Shown here: positions 1 through 10,300 of the stretch, piece after piece
Layout of the letters: each line of letters starts with the position of its first letter
Position numbering within the stretch: position 1 is the first letter of the stretch
The notes under the pieces: generated by a model
What the model saw: the letters and a program-made list of their open reading frames with translations, nothing else
What the model was told of the DNA's origin: nothing
Databases searched by the model: none
Translations under genes and position numbers: made by a program
Assembly (NCBI GenBank): GCA_947311845.1
Contig: CAMZMU010000116.1
Span: 3,201,598-3,265,597 of the forward strand
DNA length: 64,000 nucleotides
DNA from: Poa pratensis
Taxonomy: Eukaryota; Streptophyta; Magnoliopsida; Poales; Poaceae
Direction: 5' to 3'

Positions 1-76
1 ATATGATTGTATGTCATTCTTCATATGCATATACCGTATGTCTTCCTTATGTGTTCCTTTTTTGTAAAATTGACAG

Positions 77-1127
77 GAAAAGTTGCCAGGAACCTGGTTG
101 CAGTGAAATTCTCAAGGGAAGGGTAGTGTACTGCATTAGTCAGAGTGGAACATGTTCATCCCAACTGCTTAGTTGCCTCCAGAGTTCACATAAGAGCTCA
201 GATCTATATATGTCCCCTGTTAAAGGTAACCAGCATACCAATACTGGTGCCAGTACAGTAACATGCACTGAGCAAGATGTACATATCAAGCATGAAGGGG
301 GCGATCGTGGCAAACTAAAGGATAGTTCTGGGAACACCCAGGGTGATACTGGGGAAGTAATCATCCGTGGGGCTGACATACTTTGCAAGCACGAGAACTG
401 CAAAAAGCAGGCCCAGGGTAACACATTATACTGTAAGTTACATAGTGGTGGTACTAAGGGTTGCTTGGTACGGGGCTGTATGAAAGCTGCACATGGTGGC
501 ACACCTCTATGCATCGGCCATGGAGGAGGGAAGCGGTGCATTGTTGCTGGATGCCCAAATGCAGCATGTGGCCAAGGCCGTCGTGAGCATTGTGTGAGGC
601 ATGGCGGTGGCAAGAGATGCAAATTTGAAGGGTGTGTGAAGGGTGCACAAGGAAACACAGACTTCTGCATCAGGCATGGTGGGGGAAGGCGGTGCAAATC
701 TGAAGGATGTACAAAGGGTGCACAAGGACGGACAGATTTCTGCATTAAGCATGGCGGCGGCAGTCGGTGCAAGTCCCTAGGATGCAATTCGAGTGCAAAA
801 TGGGGGACAGATTTCTGCTCTGTGCATCAGAAGAGTTTGCTTGGCGAGGACCCTGAAGCTTTGCCCCTCCGTTCTGGAAAACGTCGTTTGGCCAAGAAAC
901 CCAAAAAAGCAGTAAAGCCATCTGGAATCTCCCAGGGGACTGTCACTACTACAGCTGGAACCAGCACGCAAGCAAAGGGTGTTCTTCATGTGGCTACCAT
1001 GCCTTCAAACCGTGAATTGTCACACAAAATCGTGATGGCAGCGGTACTACCACTCTCCATGAGACCTCCAACACTCTCCGGGACAGTGGTTTCAGCAGCA
1101 ACAAGCAGTGCGACGCAGAATCATTAA
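77..1127 (+). CDS. 3' part of a gene for a tandem CCCH-like zinc-repeat protein (WRKY19-like/loricrin-like plant family)
   Basis: The frame is open from the window edge, but a pyrimidine-rich tract ending in AG at 75-76 suggests the visible exon starts at 77; the N-terminus lies outside. From about nt 384 to 830 there are six near-perfect repeats of about 25 residues, each CX4C, 10-12 residues, CX2H, then usually GGG(K/R)R. A degenerate seventh copy (CQEPGC) lies at about nt 87. This layout matches the plant proteins often named 'probable WRKY transcription factor 19' or 'loricrin-like', which mostly lack a WRKY domain. The repeats probably bind zinc, but no biochemical role is known to me. 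After the repeats comes a basic stretch (SGKRRLAKKPKK, possible nuclear signal) and a low-complexity Ser/Thr tail to TAA at 1125-1127. The regular repeats argue for selection. Family confidence is good; function is unknown. Confidence 0.8.
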
Positions 1128-1907
1128 AAGCGGCTGTGAGGCTGCATGTGAAGGCTTGCAGGCTGTCAATCTCTGATCATTGATTCAGACAGGGAAATCT
1201 CAAAGTCATAGCTGTCCATAGTAACAAGTCATCACTGTCAGCTGACATCGCTTTCTGTTCTGTCTCTTTTCCGTCTAACCTGTCAATCTCTTTGTACTCT
1301 GTAATGTTCTGTGGTGCCTCATAGACTATGTCAAGTTGTGGACTATTAGCATTGGATTTGCATCCTGCAATGTGGTGTGTCTGAAAGAACTTGTGGATTG
1401 GCGGAACGGGGTAGGTCCATAGGTGTTGCTTGTGATGCTAGTGCGTCTGTCGTGGAAACTGGAAAACGTTTAGAAGATAGCAATTTGGTTATTGGGATTT
1501 TTGAGTACTGGTATATGCAAATACTGTATGATGTTGTCGTTAGTCCGATGTATGGCTGTTGTCTGGCGCTTGATTTTATACTGTTTATTCTTCATTTTAG
1601 TTTCCTCGGATATCAAGTTTTTGGTTAAGGGGCTATCCACGTGTAGATATGCTGCAGCAGTGATGATCCTAGGGCAGCGCGCTAGTGCAAGGGTTGATGC
1701 CGATCTTCATCCATGATGGAAGATCAGCATTGAAGGTTGCTGATCTATATGTGTGAATGAACGAAGGCCTGTGGTTTCTTGTTCATGTTAAGGCCTCATA
1801 GTTTTGGTTAGTGCTAACTTTGTTGTTAAGAGCCGCACTTTCCTGTTCTTGCCCTTTAGACACCGACTAGATGCAGAGAGAGAGAGAGAGAGGCACTTCT
1901 GTTTTGA
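1128..1907 (+). other. 3' UTR and spacer after the zinc-repeat gene
   Basis: No convincing ORF is seen. The first several hundred bases are T-rich and look like a 3' UTR of the preceding gene. A short (GA)n tract lies near 1874-1893, just before the convergent F-box-like fragment. Confidence 0.4.
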
Positions 1908-2810
1908 CTAAATCTGACAAGATGAAATGTATGCTTGTGCTGTAGACTCCAAATTACTCACGTGTACGGCATTCATTTTGTGGGCCCACCTCTCGTTATA
2001 TAGATCCACCTGTTCCAACTCCGGCGGCTGTGAACGGAACGACAAGGACAGGATTTGCCCCTTGAAGCTGAAGCGGCGCAGCCTAGGCGCGTCGATCTCC
2101 ACGCCATCGACCCTCTGGTAGGTCCCATAGCTGTTCTTCTCCTCCCAAAAGCACCTATCCAGCACCATCACGGTGGCAGCGGGGCATCCGAGGCGGCAGA
2201 TCTTGGGCCACCGTGGGCGAGGGGGGTTTGCGTAGATGTAGACGAAATGCAGACGGACATCGGAGAGCGTCGGGGCCGAATCGATGACGCGTTGGAGAGA
2301 ACCGAGGTGCTGGGAGCAGTTGCGCATCCGTAGCGACGATAGCCGCGGGAGCATGAGGGCGGAAGACTGCCTCTGGTAGAGGCCCCGACAGCCGGTGAGT
2401 TCCAGGACACGGAGGGTCTCCAACGGCAGGGCGTCGAGGGCGACCGTGTAGCCGATCCTGTCGCCGCTGTTACGAACTTTGAATGCCAGCCGGAACTCCT
2501 CGACGTGGCTCGCCGCCGGGTGGGAGAGCAGGAAATCAACCAAGTTCCTAGCACGCGATAGCACGACGCCGTCCTGCTCCTCCATGTCGCGATTCAAGAA
2601 ATCGTCCACCGCTTCTTGGTTGTCGGACTCGAGACGCAGGGTGAGCCTGGTAATGGGGACCTCGGCTGCGTTGAGCCCCGCCACGGCCTCTGTTACGAAG
2701 GCGTCGCGCCCCATGGCCTCGAAGCCGTCGCCTCGGCAAAGATTCTCCACGGAGGACTGCTGCTCTCTGGCTGCCGGCGCCCGCGCCCACCGGCGACGAG
2801 CTTCAGGCAA
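1908..2810 (-). pseudogene. F-box/LRR-family protein fragment lacking the F-box
   Basis: A 300-codon open frame. It resembles the LRR half of large grass F-box/LRR families: a VTEAVAGLNAAEVPITRLTLRLES entry segment, a helical stretch ending in HPAASHVEEFRLAF, then LRR-like lines such as LETLRVLELTGCRGL, LPRLSSLRMRNCSQHLGSLQRVIDSAPTLSDVRL and IDAPRLRRFSFKG. A normal family member begins with an F-box of about 45 residues that binds SKP1 in an SCF ubiquitin ligase. None is seen in this frame or upstream on this strand, and the C-terminus runs into a short unrelated tail (QAYISSCQI). The ATG at 2808-2810 is simply the first in frame. I read it as a relic or a non-F-box paralogue; an upstream exon carrying the F-box cannot be excluded. 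Confidence 0.5.
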
Positions 2811-2954
2811 TCAGGTCCCAGCGCCAACCCCCGCGACAGTGAGAGTAGAGTCAATTCCCTTTTTATTCTGCTGCAATATTGACACGTTCTGTTAATGATT
2901 GGGCCACTGTTCTGCTGGGAGTACATCTTTTGTTGATATCCCAGCAAAAAAAAA

Positions 2955-3048
2955 CACTAGTTGATGTCAGGATTCAGGAATGTACATTGTTGGAATTCTG
3001 GGATAATGTTGAATCAGTTCAAGTTGTAAAGAGTTGAGACCCAATTGA
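2955..3048 (+). repeat. Dispersed repeat, copy 1 (partner at 12880-12973, opposite strand)
   Basis: This stretch, from CACTAG to GAGTTGAGACCCAATTGA, aligns with the reverse complement of 12880-12973, sharing blocks such as CAGTTCAAGTTGT and GAGTTGAGACCCAATTGA. Each copy is preceded by an A-run. The element type is unknown. Confidence 0.6.
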
Positions 3049-4351
3049 ATCAAATCATGCCGCTGCAGCCCAGGCCGGAAGAAGTATTTAGGATCTTTAT
3101 CAAGTTTGAACAAGCCATCCGCAACGCTGGAGTTTTAACATCACCTTGCATGTTGAGCAGTTTTATCGTGATCACAAAATCGCAGAGATGCTGCACTAGG
3201 TACACTATTGCAGCTTCTCCGCTCCAGGATTGAGATTCTATTCCATCGACCAGGAAAAAACAAAAACATGTTTCCATCTCAAAAAATTATGTTCATTCCA
3301 GCGAGATGATATAATGAAGAATCAGTTACGAGCGCGTGTTCATTCTCTGAATTGTCTCCCTCAGCCTGAATTGTCTCCCTCAGCCATCACACAAAATTAT
3401 GTTCATTCCACATCTCATAACAAGTGACACTAGCATCACCCTCCATACTTCTGTTCCCTGCACACGTACGTCTAAGATAAGATGATGAGGGCTACTATTA
3501 CTCTAGTGCAACAACAAGTGCAATACCTCCCCTTTTACACCTGCTGCCAAGAAAACAGTGCGTAGCGTAGCGACATGCTGCACAGTGCCGGCAGGCTTCA
3601 CCACACTAGTAATCGTAGTGTCGTTCATATCCATTACAAAATGCTAAACGAATGGGCACCTGCCTATTGCGTCCAATCCAGGACCCACACATTACTCATA
3701 TCCGTTACAAAATGCTAAACGAAGGCCAATTAACTGCTGCCTCCTCTTCTCCTTCCTGCTGGTGCACAATTCTGAACTGTCAAAGAAAAGGTACAAATTA
3801 TATTTTTGTCAAAGAGAGTATAGGGATTTGACAAAACATCTATTTTTGTCATTTAAAACACATGATGCCACAAATACTTTACACCACAATAAAAATGCAA
3901 AGAAATCAATTGTCACTTGCCTGGGCTCACTTGGTGAAGTGCTGCCTCAAGTTACTAGAGGGGGTGCTACACAAATAAATAAAACTTAGTTAGAGCAAAT
4001 ATTTTGCAAAGTTCAAAAACAAGGCAAATATTTATATCCATGCAAATGAAGTCAACTACACATAAATATAGTTTTTTTATGCGCATTGTTTATCTGGTGT
4101 TGGAGGATGATAGTTTGGCAACTGCTCAAGAAAATTTGCAAACTATGCCAACTTATTTCAACAGCCTTCGCGAAAAAAAAAACTTATTTCAACAGCAACC
4201 TTTTCCAAGCTGATATATGGGAGGGCGGGCTGAAGTGCTGAACTATATTTGTTTTCCTGATTATCTAACGTATTTTGGTGTATACATACTCCTATTTTTC
4301 GGGGCCCAAATTATACTAAGTCTGCCCTTATGGAGAAATGAATATACTTAC
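3049..4351. other. Non-coding stretch with two small direct duplications
   Basis: No gene is recognised. A 19-bp unit (CTGAATTGTCTCCCTCAGC) is tandemly repeated at 3347-3384. A segment containing TTACAAAATGCTAAACGAA occurs at about 3627-3653 and again about 70 bp later at 3697-3723. The 3' end of the minus-strand HtrA-like gene should lie in this interval, but I could not fix its last exon. Confidence 0.5.
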
Positions 4352-7300
4352 ACGGAACAGACAATATGCATGGATCATCTTTAAATAAAACTTGGCTGAG
4401 AAAAAATACATACGTGTTATACAATATGGTACACAATAGTCACCATCTTCAGATAAGTTCACAGTTAATATTTTGATTCTCCAAAGATCTCTACGCGTGA
4501 AGTATACCTGAATCTGAAAAGCCAAAGAGACATTTCTTAGTGACAACATTGTGCAAATCACGGTTTCGTATAAAGCACGAAACGAATATATCCAGTAAAT
4601 CACTATTAAAATAAAATATTAAGTTTACCTTCAAATCCAGATCAGAATTATAGTCATCTCCAAGGTTCTCAGTTATGCTCAGCAACATGTTTTCCAACTG
4701 ATAAACAGCAGCAATAATTTTTTTAGATAAAGGGCTTTATTACTTAAAGTTTAAGCATTACACCCGGCCTCTGCATATCAATGCACGCAGCCGCAATCCA
4801 AGAGGAAAATAAAAATAGTGTGTAGCACTAGACGAATTACAATCAGGAAGTGAATAAAGTAAATCGCCAGCACTAAAGATGATAGCGAACGCCTATGGAG
4901 GACCAATCCGGCGATCAAGCGACCATCCATGTCGGGTAAAAATATCCCTCGCCACCACAGCAGCAATAATTTAAGAGAAGAATAACACAAAGTAATACTC
5001 TCAACATTTGAAAATAGATGACATTTAAGAGGTGCGTACGAGATTAAGTGTGAGTTGGCACAGGAATTAATGTGAGTGAAATATCAATATTTCCATCAAA
5101 CGTTTGTTGGCCTAATGTAATCTTGTCATAGTGTAAACTGCACACATAGGTTGTGTGCAGACTATAGTGTGAACCCACACATAGGTTGTGTGCTGGTTGG
5201 GCCACATAAGTTGTGTCCCTAGTAGATATGCTTGCTGCAATATGTTTGCAGGAGTTAAGTGGTAGGTGCTAGTATGTTCTAGAGTACTCTATTTATACGT
5301 AATTCTTAGGCTGTAAGATAGGGCAGCAGTAGGAAGTAGTAGAAGCCTCTAGAATGCGGTAGCACCGACCTTAAACCCTCTATCTAAGGAGAGGCACTCT
5401 ATATGGAGAGAAGCAAGCCAAGGTCCTAGCATATGTTGCTGAGGGCAAGCATAGGTTGCTGAGGTTTGCCAGCATTCGTTGCTGTGGTGAAGCTTAGGCA
5501 TAGGTTGCCAAGCTTGTAGGCATTCGTTGCCTGTGTAGTTTAGCATTCGTTGCTGCAAAATATAATAGAAAAGGAAGGCATTTGTTGCCTGAAACTGGTG
5601 TGCTCCTTTGTAGTGCTAGTCACCTGTTTTCTTCATTTGCTAGAGAGAAGAGAGAACAGAGAGAAGAGAGAACAGAGAGGGAAACACCTAACAATTGGTA
5701 TCAGAGCCTCAAGATTCGAGGACCAAGAAGGACTGTGTCGGTCCCATGGAAGCTGGATGTGTGTCATCCAATGACAGTGATCAATCGAGGAAGGGTGACC
5801 ATGGTGCTGTCCGCGGTCATGCCGACTGCCACAACGGCTGCCACAACGACGAGGACAATAGCAACGACTCCAACACCAGTGTGCGTAGTGCGCGCAAGGC
5901 TGGGAAGAAGAAGGGGAAGTGCTACAACTGTGCCGTCTGTGGTCACTACTCGTCCGAGTGCCGCAACCCGAAGAAAGAATAAGCGCTCTTGGCGTCGGCG
6001 GATGAAAATCCAGCACTGCTGTGATGATGATTGAAGATGACAAGATTAGGGGGTGATTGTTGGCCTAATGTAATCTTGTCGTAGTGTAAACTGCACACAT
6101 AGGTTGTGTGCAGGTTATAGTGTGAACCCACACATAGGTTGTGTGCTGGTTGAGCCACATAAGTTGTGTCCCTAGTAGATATGCTTGCTGCAATATGTTT
6201 GCAGGTGTTAAGTAGTAGGTGCTAGTATGTTCTAGAGTACTCTATTTATACGTAATTCTTAGGCTGTAAGATAGGGCAGCAGTAGGAAGTAGTAGAAGCC
6301 TCTAGAATGCGGTAGCACCGACCTTAAACCCTCTATCTAAGGAGAGGCACTTTATATGGAGGGAAGCAAGCCAAGGTCCTAGCATAGGTTGCTGAGGGCA
6401 AGCATAGGTTGCTGAGGTTTGCCAGCATTCGTTGCTGTGGTGAAGCTTAGGCATAGGTTGCCAAGCTTGTAGGCATTCGTTGCCTGTGTTCGTTGCTGCA
6501 AAATATAATAGAAAAGGCATTTGTTGCCTGAAACTGGTGTGCTCCTTTGTAGTGCTAGTCACCTGTTTTCTTCATTTGCTAGAGAGAAGAGAGAACAGAG
6601 AGAAGAGAGAACAGAGAGGGAAACACCTAACAACGTTATCAAGAAAGTTTCAGGTGATGTTGACGACAGTGACTGAGAAAGAAACCAGAGCACCAAGTAA
6701 CTCCATATGAAGGCAAGCTGGCATCAAAAGGAAGATAGGGTAAAAAAACCGAAAGATGCAGATGGGTATTGGGTGGACATTGGACAATGCAGAAACATCT
6801 GAGCTGATGGTCTCAGATTTCTTCAAGGTGATGTACACCAAAGACCCTGATGTGAACCGCAATCAGCTGCTAGCACTCTTTGAGCACAAAGTCAAGGAGT
6901 ATATGAACACGTCCTTACAAAGAGAATTGGGTGATGGCAAAATACATGATGCTCTGTTTGAAATAGGTCCCATCAAGACACCCGCGCCTTCCAGAGAAAC
7001 TTTCCAAAGGAAGTGAAACACACTGAGAGAATGTTATGAATGCAGCCAAGGAATTCTGCAGACCAGGGATTATGCTGGTGGGTTGGAAAACACAGTTATT
7101 GCCTTTCCTAGAAGGTATTAACCAGAAAGAACTCACGGATTTCAGACCTATTAACGATGTGATGTGATTTACAAAGTTGTGGCCGAATGCTTAATTCCAC
7201 TGGATGATTCTCTCGGAGCTTAACTCTAAAGCTTAGAGTGCTTCGTACATGGGCGGATGGTTTGCTTACAAGTTTGATCTGACATTGAAAAAGACATGAT

Positions 7301-10300
7301 CATGTTCAAAAAAAAAAAGATACATGATGAGAACTGCTTTGCTTACAAGTTTGATCTGATAAAGGCATATGACAGTTGATTTTTGGTTCTTGGAGGTAAT
7401 TCTGAACAAGATGGGCTTTGAGCAGCATTGGTTGTCATGGATTATGGCACGCGTTTGCTCCGTCCAGTATGTTGTTTGTGCTGTCTTGAGTTTTTTCCAC
7501 TCAATGAGGGGCCTACAGCAGGGAGGGGGTACGGATGCAAGCGGGTACCAGCAATATCCAAGTTCTAGTTTATTTTAAGATTTCTAGTTCAAGTGTTGGT
7601 CTCAAATGTTAACCAAAGAACTCAAAATGAATCAGAAGGGGGAACCGAAATGAAAATATTACACCCAACGAGGCCCTGGTATTTCACTTTTTTTTCTCCG
7701 CAGACAACAGTCTGCTCCATAGAGTGTACAATACATGCATCATTGCATCTATACAAGAGGTGCACAAGTAGGCTCAACAAGTTTCCTTTACTCTACAGTC
7801 ACGATTGCCTAGATGCGACACAATTAGAGAATAGAGGTCAATCAGACCCTGGGAGTGACCAACTCAGATTTCGGGAAGGAATATCTAGGGATCCCAGCTC
7901 TATACGAGCGCATGAAAGGTAGTCAAGTCGAGCTGATCAAGGAGAGATTCACCAAATGACTGGCAAATTGATATGAGAAGTACTTGTTACATGGTGTGAA
8001 GATAATTTTCTATATGTCAGTTGCTCAGGCCCGTCGAACCTACATCGCGGGTGTCCTCAGATGTCTACAGATTTCTCTAATTATTACATAATGATAAGGA
8101 ATTTTTGTGGGGAGACCAAAAGCAACACCACAAAGTTCATTGACTGTCATTATAGAACATGATCAAACCAGGGTTCTGAAACATCAAACATGAGTGCAGG
8201 GCTTCTGAAACAAATGCCATTCGAATGAGATCCTAATAGACATGGTGTTTTCAACTGCCGCATCTCCAGCTTGGTGGGGATTGCATATTTCCTCACAAGA
8301 ACGTTGCCTTGCACTTCGAAGAAAGGCTAAATCTAGAAGATAGGGGACGGGAAGAAGGCACCAATCATTTGTGATCACAGCATTCAACGAGAAAGTCGGT
8401 TTACCGTGTCAGGTTTGCACGATCTATGTTGGGTTCACCAACTAATAAATCAGAAAAGCTATGGGACACTCCTCCTCAGCTGCTTGTTCCAGGAGCATGA
8501 GGTGGAAGTTATCACCCAGATCAAATTACCTACCCAAGATGCAAAAGATTTTATCCCTGGGCACTTTGAAATGATTGCTTTCTTCTCGGTAAAAGTGTGT
8601 GAGCTGCACGCCAGAACAAAAGTAGGCAATGCTTCTGACAAGTGTGCCTGGCGTCGATTGTTATTTGGTTTATAAAACACTCATTTCCCTACAAGAAAAT
8701 CATTGCCCTTCTATGTAGATCTTTCTTTTCCAAACAAAGACACTAAGTTACCTCTTTTTCCTCCCAAAACAAGGCATTTAAGCACAAGAATTTAATTGGG
8801 AAGGGCAAGCATCAACAAGAGTTAATTAGCCCTTTTCTTGATGAAATCAATGAAGGCCAATATAGGAACAAAGTGTCTTAAACTGAATAGGAATTGAAGG
8901 ACATATTTTGAATAAAAAATGGAGCAGCTAAAGACATATATTTTGAATCAGTGAGAGTAGAATGCAGATGTCATGTAAATATCATATATCTATTCATTCT
9001 ACTCAAATCAACAATAATAAACATATAATGCACTAACCTCCACAGTAGTAGAAATGCGTTTTCCATTGAGACATTCAATAACGTCCCCATTTCGGATTCC
9101 ACATTCTTCAGCAGGAGAGTAGTACCCAGACACCTCAGGTTGAATTGCAATAACTAATCCTTAGTATGAACGACAAAACAAGCAAACTCAGGAAAGCAGC
9201 AACAAACAATATCTACCTCGTCAACAATAAGACCTTCATCAATCCCACACTCAATCAATATCCTCTCAGCATGAGCAGGGTTTAGAAGGCTGATGGCATT
9301 AAATTTCAATCCAAGGTGGGGTCGACGGATGCGCCTATACAAAAGAAAATTTATTCAATTACGTAAACCTTAGCACATAAGCCTTTCTAAATGAACAATT
9401 CTGGATAAAACCATCTACCCAACATGTTTATAAATTGCCAATACCACACTAGATCAAATAATTTGACATAGATAGCATTCTAAGAAGCTCAAGAGGACAT
9501 GTTGTAACCTTATATACAAATAAGAAACATATTCGTTAGAATCAACACCAATAAAGTTGTAATAAAACCTTTTCCTTTACACATTAGAGTAGATACCCCA
9601 CATACCTAGAAATATGATTGCGGTTGATGTAAAAGGATTATCGAAGTTAAGAGGAAAAATGGCACCTAATTTTTGTGTGTGTGTATTTTGCTACAAATAT
9701 GATCTCTCAGTGTCACCAGACATGTCCTTTTGGATGCGTGCCACTCAACATTTTAAGATCTATCAATATCGAGAAATATGACATCACCTTAAAATATACT
9801 TGCATAATAAATACTTGTTTTTATGAAAGGACATGTTATTTTAGGAAACTGATGGTCAAAGTGTAACCAGAACTCCATATAAATGTCCAAAACAACACAT
9901 AAAGAGTCATAAAGGAGTAACGATAACACATGAAAGCCAATAGAATGTTAACCACTCATTCGCAATCTTGGTTGGCCTGGTTCTGCTGTGATTCTTTCCA
10001 CCTACGCCTCATCAAGATTCAACCTCTAGCCTCACTTGTACATGATTTTTGATATATGTGTTATTTAACATAAATCTATTCAAACATATTATTGATATAT
10101 CTGTTAGTAAATATTTATGAATTCAAATTTAGTAAAAGAGAAGCAAAAGAGTTCCAAATATAGTTTTCCGAAGTTATTCTTCTTCTTAGAATAAGAAATA
10201 AGCAATAAGAATGAATCATCTTGAGAGTAGAATATAGCTGAAAATGGAACATACTTGAAATTCCTCCATAGATGAAAGCACTTGAGTAAAATTGAAGAAG

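Larger units (their letters stand above)
5105..6632 (+). mobile_element. Complete non-autonomous mini Ty1/copia-type LTR retrotransposon
   Basis: Two long direct repeats beginning TGTTGG and ending CCTAACA flank only 364 bp of internal DNA. Right after the left LTR is TTGGTATCAGAGCC (5695-5708), the primer-binding site complementary to initiator tRNA-Met. Just before the right LTR is a purine tract (AGATTAGGGGGTGA). The 5-bp duplication ACGTT lies at 5100-5104 and 6633-6637, so both ends are exact. The interior encodes only a small protein with a CCHC zinc knuckle; there is no protease, integrase or reverse transcriptase, so mobility would need enzymes in trans. It sits in the large intron of the HtrA-like gene, in opposite orientation. 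Confidence 0.92.

Noticed and set aside
140..787. Minus-strand 215-aa ORF rich in Pro, Cys and His
   Set aside because: It is the antisense shadow of the zinc-repeat array; its apparent repeats mirror those of the real gene.
5349..6562. Two similar ORFs (5349-5558 and 6302-6562, minus strand)
   Set aside because: They are the same segment of the two LTRs of the mini copia element.
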